From NCBI GenBank assembly GCA_025757985.1, contig CP107210.1:310001-374000 (forward strand): DNA of 64,000 nt, read 5' to 3'. How positions within the stretch are numbered: position 1 is the first letter of the stretch; each line of letters opens with the position of its first letter. The notes beneath the pieces are model-generated. The model had not been told where the DNA came from and did no database searches. It saw nothing but the letters and a program-made list of their open reading frames with translations. This document shows positions 40,689-49,534 of this stretch, in pieces. A program made the translations under genes and the position numbers. The DNA comes from Oscillospiraceae bacterium. GTDB taxonomy: Bacteria > Bacillota > Clostridia > Oscillospirales > Ruminococcaceae.

Positions 40689-43214
40689 ATGCCACAACCA
40701 ACAAATCAACCAAACATTCCGCCCAGAAGACGCCGCGCCCGCGCGGACAGCGGCATGAAGGCCCGCACCATGTTCTGCGTGGCGGTGTTCATCATTGCCG
40801 GGTTCGGCCTGCTGATCTATCAGCTTTATGCGCTGCAGCTGCGCGATGCAGAGTTGTACCGCACCGAGGCCGTGACCCAGCAGATGAAGGACATCACGCT
40901 GCCGGCGCTGCGCGGGTCAATCTACAGCGTGAACGGCAAGCTGCTGGCTAAGAGCAACACGGTATGGAACATTGTTGCCGACCCGTCCTCCATTGCAAAG
41001 AGCGGTGCCACTGAGGCACAGTTGCGTACCGCCGCACAGGAGCTTGCGGATCTGCTCGGCGATGGCACTACGGCGGACGCGCTGTATGAGATCCTGACCG
41101 CCAAGAATGCAAGCGGGACGCCGTACCAGTACCGTATGCTGGCCAAGGGCGTGGAAAAGCCGGTGGCAGATGCCATTGTAAGCTATGCTGATACCTACCG
41201 CATGGAGCCGGAGAAGGACGGCACAACCGGCAAGCGCATCCTCTATCTATCGACTGAGCAGGCCAGTACGCGCAGCTACCCCTACGGAGAATTCCTTGCA
41301 TCGGTGCTGGGCTTCTGCAACAGCGACGGCGAGGGTGCCTACGGTCTGGAAAAATACTACAATGAAACGCTGGCCGGAACGCCCGGCCGCAGCGTGGCCG
41401 AAACCGATGTCAACGGCAATGCTCTTGCGTCAGGCCAGTCTGATCTGCACGAGGCCATTGACGGCAACGATCTGTACCTGACCATTGACGAAAATGTGCA
41501 GGCCATTGTGGAGCAGTACCTGACCGAGGCAATGAACACCTTCACGGTACACGGCCGCGGCAGCGCCATCGTCATGAATGTCAAGACCGGCGCAATTCTG
41601 GCTATGGCATCCATCGAGCAGTTTGACCCCAACGACCCCTACAAAATCACGGACGCCAAGATGACGGCCATTCTGGATAAAGAGGAGATCGACGCCGAGG
41701 ACATCGACTGGCTGGAGGGCCGCCTTGGGGAAAAGGCGGTCAAGGACATCATCGCTGACGGCAAGATCAGCCGCGACAAAACGGTTGATGAGGACGGCAA
41801 CGAGGTCGCCAGCGAATACACCCAGCTGCAGGGTATGATGCGCGAGGCCCAGTGGAAGAATAAGAACATCACCGAGCTGTATATGCCCGGCTCTGTCTTT
41901 AAGCTCATCACCGCATCGGCAGGGCTGGACTCCGGCATCATGAGCACGAGCCAGACCTTCTACTGCGGCGGCAGCCTGACCGTCAATGAGGGCAGCGAAC
42001 TGTGGGAGCATACCTACCGCTGCGCCAACGGCGAGGTCCACTATGAACAGGACATGGCGGGCGCGCTGAACCACAGCTGCAACCTCTGGTTCATTCAGGC
42101 GGCCGAAACACTGAAGCCGCAGATCTTCTACGACTATATTCAGGCGTTCGGCTTCACCCAGCCCACCGGCATCGACCTGCCCAATGAGACCCGCTGGACA
42201 AGCGTCTACAACGCCGAGCAGATGGCGGAGGTCGATACAAACCTCTATACGGCAGCCTTCGGCCAGAACGAGTCCATCACCCCGATGCAGATGGCCACGG
42301 CCGTGGCGGCCATTGCCAACGGCGGCTATCTGGTCACCCCCTATGTGGTGGATTCCGTCACCGATAAGGACGGCAACATCGTCACCCAGACCGAGACAAG
42401 TATCCGCCGTCAGGTCATCTCCGAGGAGGTCAGCCGCCAGCTGCTTTCCATGATGGAAAACAATGTCCACGGGGAAGGGAACTACCATTCCTGCGCCAAC
42501 GCCTATGTAGCGGGCTACCGCATCGGCGGCAAGTCCGGCACGGCAGAGCGCACCGACCGCCACCTGCGCGGTGACGGCGACTATTATAAGATGATGAGCT
42601 TTGCCGCTGTACTGCCCATCGATGATCCGGAGATCGAGGTGTTCGTTCTGCTGGACGACCCGCGTTGGTTCAAGGACTATGCCAGTCAGGTCGTGGCGCC
42701 GGTCGTAGGCAACATCATCAGCGAGATCGCACCCTATCTGGGTGTTGAGCAGGACGCCGCCTACAACCCGACCGGCACCGTAAAGGTGCAGACCTGTCTG
42801 GAGTACACCTGGACGAATGCACAGGTCACCCTGAACCGTCTCGGCCTCAAGCACAAGCTCATCGGCCCGAGCAGCGGCACCATCGTCTACCAGTACCCGG
42901 TGGGTGGCAGCGTGGTTCCCGCAGGCTCGACCGTCTATCTGTACACTGCCACCGATCAGAACGCAATGACCACAGTCCCCGATGTGACCGGCAAGACCGG
43001 CACCTTTGCCGAGCAGATGCTCCGCGCAGCCAACCTGAATGTGCAGTTCAGCGGGGACAGCAGCGGCAAGGTCGTGGCGCAGGATGTTCAGTCCGGCACG
43101 ACCGCCGCTTACGGCACCATTGTGACCCTCACGATGGACACCGGGGCCGAAGCCCCCGCCGAGGAAGCTCCCGCCGTGGAGGAGAACATCGACCCTGCAA
43201 ACGAGGAGGGGTGA
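40689..43214 (+). CDS. Class B PBP2/SpoVD-like transpeptidase with PASTA domains
   Basis: An 841-residue protein. A basic N-terminus and membrane anchor (residues ~25-48) are followed by a dimerization domain. Transpeptidase motifs are SxxK as PGSVFK (~400), SxN as HSCNLW (~461), and KSG as GGKSGTAER (~610). Two PASTA domains occupy the C-terminal ~690-820. It crosslinks septal peptidoglycan; PASTA domains fit either FtsI or sporulation SpoVD. Start ATG 40689 follows AGGGG by 7 nt. The tail is Glu/Ala/Pro-rich. Confidence 0.9.
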   Translation: MPQPTNQPNIPPRRRRARADSGMKARTMFCVAVFIIAGFGLLIYQLYALQLRDAELYRTEAVTQQMKDITLPALRGSIYSVNGKLLAKSNTVWNIVADPSSIAKSGATEAQLRTAAQELADLLGDGTTADALYEILTAKNASGTPYQYRMLAKGVEKPVADAIVSYADTYRMEPEKDGTTGKRILYLSTEQASTRSYPYGEFLASVLGFCNSDGEGAYGLEKYYNETLAGTPGRSVAETDVNGNALASGQSDLHEAIDGNDLYLTIDENVQAIVEQYLTEAMNTFTVHGRGSAIVMNVKTGAILAMASIEQFDPNDPYKITDAKMTAILDKEEIDAEDIDWLEGRLGEKAVKDIIADGKISRDKTVDEDGNEVASEYTQLQGMMREAQWKNKNITELYMPGSVFKLITASAGLDSGIMSTSQTFYCGGSLTVNEGSELWEHTYRCANGEVHYEQDMAGALNHSCNLWFIQAAETLKPQIFYDYIQAFGFTQPTGIDLPNETRWTSVYNAEQMAEVDTNLYTAAFGQNESITPMQMATAVAAIANGGYLVTPYVVDSVTDKDGNIVTQTETSIRRQVISEEVSRQLLSMMENNVHGEGNYHSCANAYVAGYRIGGKSGTAERTDRHLRGDGDYYKMMSFAAVLPIDDPEIEVFVLLDDPRWFKDYASQVVAPVVGNIISEIAPYLGVEQDAAYNPTGTVKVQTCLEYTWTNAQVTLNRLGLKHKLIGPSSGTIVYQYPVGGSVVPAGSTVYLYTATDQNAMTTVPDVTGKTGTFAEQMLRAANLNVQFSGDSSGKVVAQDVQSGTTAAYGTIVTLTMDTGAEAPAEEAPAVEENIDPANEEG

Positions 43215-43273
43215 TCCGCCTGCTGCGGCTGCAATCTTTATACCAGTAAACCCATCCAAGGAGGTCCTTTTTC

Positions 43274-44638
43274 ATGCAAAAGATTCCTGCCAATGAGCTG
43301 CTGGCCGGCCTGACGCTGGCCGAGCCTGTCAGCATTCATGCAGTCGTTACGGACAGCCGCAAGGTCGAGCCGGGCTGCGTCTTTGTCTGCTTCCCCGGTG
43401 AGCGTGTCGATGGACATGATTTTGCCGCCGGTGCCTACCGTGACGGTGCCGCCTATATCATCGCCAACCACCCGGTCGAGGGGGTCCCGGCGGATCGCAC
43501 TGTTATCGTGCCGGACAGCGCCCGCGCCATGATCCGTATGGCCGCCAACTACCGGATGCTTTTCAGCCCCAAAATGATCGGCGTTACCGGCAGCGTGGGT
43601 AAGACCACGACCAAGGAATTTTGCTACGCGGTGCTGTCTGCGTTTGGTACCACACTCAAAACCGAGGGCAACCAGAACAACGACATCGGCGTTCCCAACA
43701 CGCTGTTCCGGCTGGACGATGCCACCGAGTATGCCGTGGTTGAGATGGGGATGGACCACGCGGGCGAGATCGAGCGGCTGAGCCGCTGCGCCCGCCCGTC
43801 CGCAGGCATTATCACAATGATCGGTGTCTCGCATCTGGAAAATCTCGGCACCCGGGAGAATATACTGAAGGCAAAGATGGAAATCTGCACCGGTCTGCCG
43901 GACGGCGCCCCGCTGGTGCTGAACGCCGACAATGATCTGCTGCCTGCCGCACAGGTTCCGTCCCGTCTGCGGGCTGTCTGGTTCGGCATTGAGGCCGAGA
44001 ACGCCGATGTCCGCGCGACGGACATCACGGCCGGGGCCAACGGCACGGCGTTCCGTATCGTGGACCGTGAATACGGCAGCTTTGCGGCATCCATCCCCAC
44101 GGTGGGGCTTCACACAGTCTATGACGCGCTGGCAGCCTATGCCGCCGCCACCCGTATGGGCTTGGATGCGGCCCGCTGCGCGGCAGCCTTGGCCGACTAC
44201 CAAACGACCGGCATGCGCCAGCATATTGTGGAGCACGGCGGCGTGACCTTCATCGAGGATTGCTACAACGCCAGCCCCGACAGTATGCGGGCAGCGCTCT
44301 CGGTGCTGAAGGAGCTGCCCAACCCCCGCAAGATCGCCCTGCTGGGTGATATGCTGGAACTGGGCACCGCCAGTGAGGAAGGCCACCGCAACACCGGTGC
44401 ATGGGCCGCAGACGCAGGGGTCGATCAGCTGATCGCCTATGGCCCCTGCAGCGCAGCCATGGCCGAGGCCGCCAAGGCGCACGGTGTTGCAACTGTGCAT
44501 TGCCAAACGGCAGCAGAAGTGCTACAATATTTACGGCAATTCGTGCGCCCCGGTGACGCTGTACTGGCAAAGGCCAGCCACGCCATGGGCCTGGAGCAGC
44601 TGCTGCAGGATTTCTACAGGGAATTGCCGCAGGGGTAA
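43274..44638 (+). CDS. murF: UDP-N-acetylmuramoyl-tripeptide D-alanyl-D-alanine ligase
   Basis: A 454-residue Mur ligase. The ATP loop GVTGSVGKTTTKE (residues ~104-116), EMGMDHAGEIERLS (~158), HLENLGTREN, and FIEDCYNASPDSM (~324) are MurF-type landmarks. It adds D-Ala-D-Ala to the muropeptide precursor. AAGGAGG precedes the ATG. murE, usually next to it, is not here. Confidence 0.93.
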   Translation: MQKIPANELLAGLTLAEPVSIHAVVTDSRKVEPGCVFVCFPGERVDGHDFAAGAYRDGAAYIIANHPVEGVPADRTVIVPDSARAMIRMAANYRMLFSPKMIGVTGSVGKTTTKEFCYAVLSAFGTTLKTEGNQNNDIGVPNTLFRLDDATEYAVVEMGMDHAGEIERLSRCARPSAGIITMIGVSHLENLGTRENILKAKMEICTGLPDGAPLVLNADNDLLPAAQVPSRLRAVWFGIEAENADVRATDITAGANGTAFRIVDREYGSFAASIPTVGLHTVYDALAAYAAATRMGLDAARCAAALADYQTTGMRQHIVEHGGVTFIEDCYNASPDSMRAALSVLKELPNPRKIALLGDMLELGTASEEGHRNTGAWAADAGVDQLIAYGPCSAAMAEAAKAHGVATVHCQTAAEVLQYLRQFVRPGDAVLAKASHAMGLEQLLQDFYRELPQG

Positions 44639-44724
44639 AAAACCAAAAGGGCTCCTCCGCAGGGGCACCTATGGGATCGCGCAGAGCGATCCCCCCTGTA
44701 CCTATTGATCGGAGGAATCATTGC
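44639..44724 (+). other. Structured gap between murF and mraY
   Basis: Holds GGGATCGC-GCAGA-GCGATCCC at 44672-44692 inside outer AGGGG/CCCCT pairs. No T run follows, so it is not a terminator; the ribosome site of mraY (GGAGG) lies near the end. Confidence 0.5.
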
Positions 44725-45735
44725 ATGGAGCAAATCTCATACCTGCTGGCGGCAGGGGCTGTCGGCGGCTTTGCCATCACGGCGGTGGCGGGCAAATTTA
44801 TGATCCCGGTGCTGCACCGTCTGCACTTTGGGCAGACCATCCGGGATGAGGGCCCCACCTGGCACAACAAGAAAAACGGCACCCCCACCATGGGCGGTCT
44901 CTGCTTTATTCTGGGCATTCTGGCGACATTGGGTCTTACCTGGGCCATGTTCCGCCCCAAGCTGCCCGACACACTGGGCCTGCCCCAGATGCAGGCGGTG
45001 CTGCTGGTGCTGTTTTTGGCGTTCGGCTCGGGGCTGATCGGCTTTTTGGATGACTTTATCAAGGTCATCCGGCACCGCAACCTCGGCCTGACCGAGGCAC
45101 AGAAGATGATCCTGCAGATCGCGCTGACCTTTGGGTTTATGCTTGGCCTTAACAGTCTGGGCCTGCTTACGACCGAGGTGCAGCTGCCGATCTTCGGGCT
45201 TGTGGATATGGGTCTGCTCTACTATCCCATCGCGTTTTTCGGCATCATTTTTTTGGTGAACGCCGTCAACCTGAACGATGGTCTGGATGGCCTTTGCACC
45301 GGCGTGACCTTTGTGTCAATGATCGGCTATCTGCTGGCGGGCAGCCTGCTGGGCTTTGTCCATGTTTCGCTTGTTGCGGCCGTCACGGCGGGCGCCTGCG
45401 CGGGCTTTCTGGTATGGAACTTCTACCCGGCCAAGGTGTTCATGGGGGACACCGGCAGCATGTTCTTCGGCGGCATCGTGACGGCGCTGGCCTTTGTGAT
45501 GCAGCGCCCTGAGCTGGTGCTTTTCTTCGGCATCGTTTACATCTGGGATGCCATGACGGTCGTGATCCAGCGCGCCTACTTCAAGGCAACGCACGGCAAG
45601 CGCATCTTTCGCATGACGCCGATCCATCACGCCTTTGAGATGCGCGGCTGGCGTGAGGTCAAGATCGATGGCTTTTTTGCCCTGATCGCCGCCATCGGTG
45701 TGGCGATGGGCATGCTGTACATCTGCGTGGCATAA
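44725..45735 (+). CDS. mraY: Phospho-N-acetylmuramoyl-pentapeptide-transferase MraY
   Basis: A 336-residue membrane enzyme with about ten spans. GPTWHNKKNGTPTMGG (residues ~44-59), GFLDDFIKVI (~106), VNAVNLNDGLDGLCTG (~177-192) and FMGDTGSMFFGG (~237) are the active-site motifs. It makes lipid I. Start ATG 44725 with GGAGG 9 nt upstream. Confidence 0.95.
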   Translation: MEQISYLLAAGAVGGFAITAVAGKFMIPVLHRLHFGQTIRDEGPTWHNKKNGTPTMGGLCFILGILATLGLTWAMFRPKLPDTLGLPQMQAVLLVLFLAFGSGLIGFLDDFIKVIRHRNLGLTEAQKMILQIALTFGFMLGLNSLGLLTTEVQLPIFGLVDMGLLYYPIAFFGIIFLVNAVNLNDGLDGLCTGVTFVSMIGYLLAGSLLGFVHVSLVAAVTAGACAGFLVWNFYPAKVFMGDTGSMFFGGIVTALAFVMQRPELVLFFGIVYIWDAMTVVIQRAYFKATHGKRIFRMTPIHHAFEMRGWREVKIDGFFALIAAIGVAMGMLYICVA

Positions 45736-45740
45736 CACAG

Positions 45741-45771
45741 GGCCGGGGCAGCCCCCGGCCTTTGCTTTTTG
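45741..45771 (+). terminator. Terminator-like hairpin after mraY
   Basis: GGCCGGGG-CAGC-CCCCGGCC (45741-45760) followed by TTTGCTTTTTG. The second terminator-like element inside the dcw cluster. Confidence 0.75.
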
Positions 45772-45796
45772 ATTTTAGAATGGGAGGTGACGGCCC

Positions 45797-47077
45797 GTGA
45801 ATACGGCAACCAGCCTTTTGGGGCTTTTATTTGATCATACCATCGGCAACATTCTGCGCATGCTGGCGGTCATCCGCCTGCCTAAGCTGGAGCGTGGGCC
45901 GGTCTCCCACGGGTTTGTGGCAACGCTCATCGTCATTATGGGCTACGGCCTTGTCATGCTGTTTTCGGCCAGCTATTCCAGCGGCTATGCGAACTACGGG
46001 GATGTCTACCACTTCATCCGCCCGCAGGGCGTCATTGCGGTGCTGGGCCTTGTGGCAATGCTCATCATCTCAAACATCAACTATCGCGCCCTGCGGTATA
46101 TGAACGAAAGCTTCTACATCATTACCGTTGTGCTGCTCATCGCGGCGCTGCTCAGCCCGGAGGATACCAACGGCACCTACCGCTGGGTCTACTTTGCAGG
46201 CGGTTCCTTCTCGCTGCAGCCGTCTGAGCTGGCCAAGTTTTCTGTGATGCTCTGGACGGCTGATATGCTGGACCGCGACCATGCCCATAAAACATCGATC
46301 TGGTACGGACTTCTCAAGCCCGCACTGCCGCTTGTGCCGATCCTTATCCTGCTCAAGCTTGAGCCGCACAACTCGGCGATCCTGCTGCTCTGCGCGATCT
46401 TCGGCACGATGATCCTCTGCAACGGCTCCGCCATGAGATGGTGGCCGATGGTCGGTGCGGCGGGTGCGGCAGGCGTGATTGCATTCTTAAAGCACCTCGC
46501 CAGCGGCGATGGCTATGCAGCCGGCCGTCTAGGCGGCGTCTGGGGCCTGACCCCCACAAACACAGCAGGCATGCAGTGGCAAACTTTGCAGAGCATCTAT
46601 GCGATCTGCACCGGCGGGCTGTTCGGTGTCGGCATCGGCAACAGCGTCCAGAAGCACCAGTGGCTGCCTTATGCCGAAAACGACTTTATCTTTGCCGTGA
46701 TCGGTGAGGAGCTGGGCTTTGTCGGTGCGCTGGCGCTGATCGCTCTCTTTGCGGCGCTTCTGGTGCAGGGGGTCTGCATTGCGCTGCGCGCCCCTGATTT
46801 GTACGGCACCCTGCTGGGCATCGGCATCATCTCTCAGGTGGGGTGGCAGGTATTTCTGCACATCGGCGTTGGCACGGCGCTGCTGCCCAACACCGGCATC
46901 AGCCTGCCGTTCTTCTCGTCCGGCGGCACAAGTCTGCTGCTCCTGCTTGGCGAGATGGGCGTTATGCTCAGTATCTCCCGCGCGGGCAATGCGCGGGAAA
47001 AGCGCCTTGCCGACCAGCACCGCGCCGAGACGGAGCGTATACTGCAGCACAGCCGCTACCGCAAAACCACGGTGTAA
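45797..47077 (+). CDS. ftsW: FtsW/RodA/SpoVE family glycosyltransferase
   Basis: A 426-residue SEDS protein with ten spans. Landmarks: GLVMLFSASYSSGY (residues ~53), GGSFSLQPSELAKF (~134-147), LLCAIFGTMILC, ENDFIFAVIGEELGF (~297-311) and GTALLPNTGISLPFFSSGGTSLL (~358-380). Polymerizes septal glycan with a PBP2 partner. GTG start after GGGAGGTGA. Distinguishing FtsW from SpoVE is not possible here. Confidence 0.88.
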   Translation: MNTATSLLGLLFDHTIGNILRMLAVIRLPKLERGPVSHGFVATLIVIMGYGLVMLFSASYSSGYANYGDVYHFIRPQGVIAVLGLVAMLIISNINYRALRYMNESFYIITVVLLIAALLSPEDTNGTYRWVYFAGGSFSLQPSELAKFSVMLWTADMLDRDHAHKTSIWYGLLKPALPLVPILILLKLEPHNSAILLLCAIFGTMILCNGSAMRWWPMVGAAGAAGVIAFLKHLASGDGYAAGRLGGVWGLTPTNTAGMQWQTLQSIYAICTGGLFGVGIGNSVQKHQWLPYAENDFIFAVIGEELGFVGALALIALFAALLVQGVCIALRAPDLYGTLLGIGIISQVGWQVFLHIGVGTALLPNTGISLPFFSSGGTSLLLLLGEMGVMLSISRAGNAREKRLADQHRAETERILQHSRYRKTTV

Positions 47078-47121
47078 CTGTTTGCATTTGTGAGGCAGAT
47101 TTTTATATACGGAGGCCAATC

Positions 47122-48240
47122 ATGCGTGTTTTAATTGCTGCCGGCGGCACCGCCGGTCATATCAACCCGGCGCTGGCCATCGCCGGCGCCCTGAAGGCGG
47201 CGGACCCAACGGCAGAGATCCACTTTGCGGGCCGGCGTGAGGGGATGGAGTACGGCCTTGTGACGAAGGCCGGCTACCCGTTCCATCATATTGAAATCAA
47301 CGGCTTTCAGCGCAGGCTCAATCTGGAAAACATCGGCCGTAACCTTGTCGCAATCTGGCATCTGGCACTGTCCGGGCCGCGTACCCAGAAGATCCTGAAT
47401 CAGGTGCGTCCCGATCTAGTCATCGGCTGCGGCGGCTATGTCAGCGGGCCGATCGTCCGCGCCGCCGCGCGCCGCGGCATCAAGACGGCCATCCATGAGC
47501 AGAACGCTTTCCCCGGCGTGACGAACAAGCTGCTTGCCAGAGAGGTCAACATCGTGCTGGCCGCCAGTGCCGATGCTGTCGAAAAGCTCGGCGCACCGGA
47601 TAAAACGACCGTTGTCGGCAACCCGGTCCGCCCCGAGGTCCTGACGGCAGACCGCGCCGCCGCCCGCGCCAAGCTGAACGCCGGGGACCGCACGGTCATC
47701 CTCAGCTTTGGCGGCAGCTTGGGTGCCGACCGTATCAATCAGGTCGTAGCGGATCTCTGCGCATGGGAAAAGCAGACCGGCCGGAACACGCTGCATCTGC
47801 ACGCCACCGGCAGCCGCGGCGTCAAGCTGTTTGAGGACCTTGAAAAGGAGAAGGGCTTCGCCCCCGGCGAAAACCTGATCGTGACCGAGTACATCAACAA
47901 CATGCCCCAGCTGCTGGCAGCGGCCGATCTCGTCATTGCCCGCTCCGGCGCGCTGACGCTGGCAGAGCTGGAGGCCGTGGGCCGCGCCTCGGTGCTGATC
48001 CCCAGCCCCAACGTGGCCGAAAACCACCAGTATTATAACGCGATGGAGCTGCAGAAGGCCGGTGCTGCTGTTGTCATCGAGGAAAAGAACCTGACCGGAG
48101 AAGGGCTGGTCAAGACGGTGGAGGAGCTGCTGAACACCCCCGGCAAGCTGGCCGAGATGGGTGCCAACGCCAAGACGCTGGGCAACCCCCACAGTCTGGA
48201 CCTCATCACCGAAAAGCTGTTGGAACTGATGAAGGACTGA
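47122..48240 (+). CDS. murG: Undecaprenyl-PP-MurNAc-pentapeptide GlcNAc transferase MurG
   Basis: A 372-residue GT28 enzyme. AAGGTAGHINPALAIA (residues ~6-21), GCGGYVSGPIV (~99), HEQNAFPGVTNKLL (~122), LSFGGSLGADRIN (~193) and ARSGALTLAELEAVGR (~272) are all present. It forms lipid II. Start at 47122 with GGAGG; the open frame upstream lies in ftsW. Confidence 0.95.
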   Translation: MRVLIAAGGTAGHINPALAIAGALKAADPTAEIHFAGRREGMEYGLVTKAGYPFHHIEINGFQRRLNLENIGRNLVAIWHLALSGPRTQKILNQVRPDLVIGCGGYVSGPIVRAAARRGIKTAIHEQNAFPGVTNKLLAREVNIVLAASADAVEKLGAPDKTTVVGNPVRPEVLTADRAAARAKLNAGDRTVILSFGGSLGADRINQVVADLCAWEKQTGRNTLHLHATGSRGVKLFEDLEKEKGFAPGENLIVTEYINNMPQLLAAADLVIARSGALTLAELEAVGRASVLIPSPNVAENHQYYNAMELQKAGAAVVIEEKNLTGEGLVKTVEELLNTPGKLAEMGANAKTLGNPHSLDLITEKLLELMKD

Positions 48241-48306
48241 AAAGGCAGGCAGCATTTATAGTGACCTGCTCTGTATGCCAAATCCCAAACGAAAGGAGCC
48301 GCTCAT

Positions 48307-49458
48307 ATGGGGAACGACCAGCGCAGCCGCAGGCAGAGAACCGTGAGCGACTCCGGCGCGCAGAGCAACCGCCGCAGCCTCGGCAGCCGCATGGGACTGG
48401 AAAAGAGGGAGACCCCCCGCAGGGAACCGCCCACCGCCCAGCCCCGCGAGCCACGCGCCAGACGCCCGCAGGCGACCCAGCAGATCAATCCGCAAAAGGC
48501 CGGCTACCGCCCCGGCAGCCCCAGAAAGCAGCGGCGCGTAACGCAGGCAGAGCTGATCCGCCAGCGCAACCGCCGCCGCGCACTGGGGATTCTGGGTGTA
48601 TTGGCCGTATTGGCCGTGGGCGCATTCGTGTCCGTCAATCTGCTGTTCAAGGTCACGATCTTCCGTGTCGAGAATTTCGACCGTACCACCCCGGCCGACA
48701 CCGGCATCTACACGGAAGAAGAGCTGGTCAACGCCCTCGGCATTGAGAAAAATTCCAATCTCTTCGGCTTCTCCACCGCAGAAAAAACTGCACAGCTTGC
48801 GCAGCAGTTCCCGTATCTGGAGCAGGTCGGCGTTGAGATCCAGCTCCCGGCAACGGTCGTTATCAAAGTAGAACCGGCAGTCGAGCGGTTTGCCTGCATG
48901 TACGCGGGCGGCTGGATGGTACTGAGCGATTCCCTCAAGATCCTGCGCACCGAGGTGAGCCAGCCCGAGGGACTGATCCTGCTGTCACTGACATTGCCTG
49001 CGGACTTTGCACCGGCAGTAGGGCAGAGCATCGTGCCGGAAAGCTACAACTCGCTGCTCGGCGGGGAGCAGGCCACCGCGGAAACAGCAGGTCTGCAGGC
49101 CTCGGCTGCACAGACGCTCACAGAGCTGCGGGACGGTCTGCTCTCAAACGGACTGTTTGACGGCGCGACCGCGCTGGATATACGCGACCTGAGTGATATT
49201 CAGTTTACCTATCAGAACCGCATACAGGTGCGCCTTGGCAGTGAGATGAACCTTGCCTACAAGCTGCGGCTGGCGGCTGCGGCGCTGGCCGACCCCGAAA
49301 AGGGCCTTTCTGCCAGCGATAAGGGTGTGCTGGACATCTCCAACCAGCAGAGCAACGGTGATATCCGCGCGTATTTCTCGCCCGATGACCCTGCACCCAC
49401 GCCCACGCCCGTACCGGCCGAGACACCGCCTCCGGAAGAATCGGAAGAAAATCAATAA
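48307..49458 (+). CDS. ftsQ: FtsQ/DivIB cell-division protein
   Basis: A 383-residue protein. The cytoplasmic N-terminus (residues ~1-95) is very Arg/Gln/Pro-rich; a span follows at ~97-117, then a POTRA domain (FKVTIFRVENFD to LPATVVIKVEP, ~118-192), and a FtsQ beta domain to ~340; the tail is Pro/Glu-rich. It recruits FtsL and others to the septum. Start follows AAAGGAG by 8 nt. Last gene of the cluster. Confidence 0.88.
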   Translation: MGNDQRSRRQRTVSDSGAQSNRRSLGSRMGLEKRETPRREPPTAQPREPRARRPQATQQINPQKAGYRPGSPRKQRRVTQAELIRQRNRRRALGILGVLAVLAVGAFVSVNLLFKVTIFRVENFDRTTPADTGIYTEEELVNALGIEKNSNLFGFSTAEKTAQLAQQFPYLEQVGVEIQLPATVVIKVEPAVERFACMYAGGWMVLSDSLKILRTEVSQPEGLILLSLTLPADFAPAVGQSIVPESYNSLLGGEQATAETAGLQASAAQTLTELRDGLLSNGLFDGATALDIRDLSDIQFTYQNRIQVRLGSEMNLAYKLRLAAAALADPEKGLSASDKGVLDISNQQSNGDIRAYFSPDDPAPTPTPVPAETPPPEESEENQ

Positions 49459-49463
49459 AAAAG

Positions 49464-49503
49464 GCACCGCCTGCTTTCAATCGTAAGCAGACGGTGCTTT
49501 TTT
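49464..49503. terminator. Bidirectional terminator between dcw and pur operons
   Basis: GCACCG-c-CTGCTT and AAGCAG-a-CGGTGC around an 8-nt loop, with T run on the right and A run on the left. Serves the convergent ftsQ and purB transcripts. Confidence 0.85.
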
Positions 49504-49534
49504 ATGCAGCGTTTAGTGGTGTGTACAGGCTGAA

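Noticed and set aside
44672..44692. A terminator between murF and mraY
   Set aside because: The hairpin is GC-rich but no T run follows.
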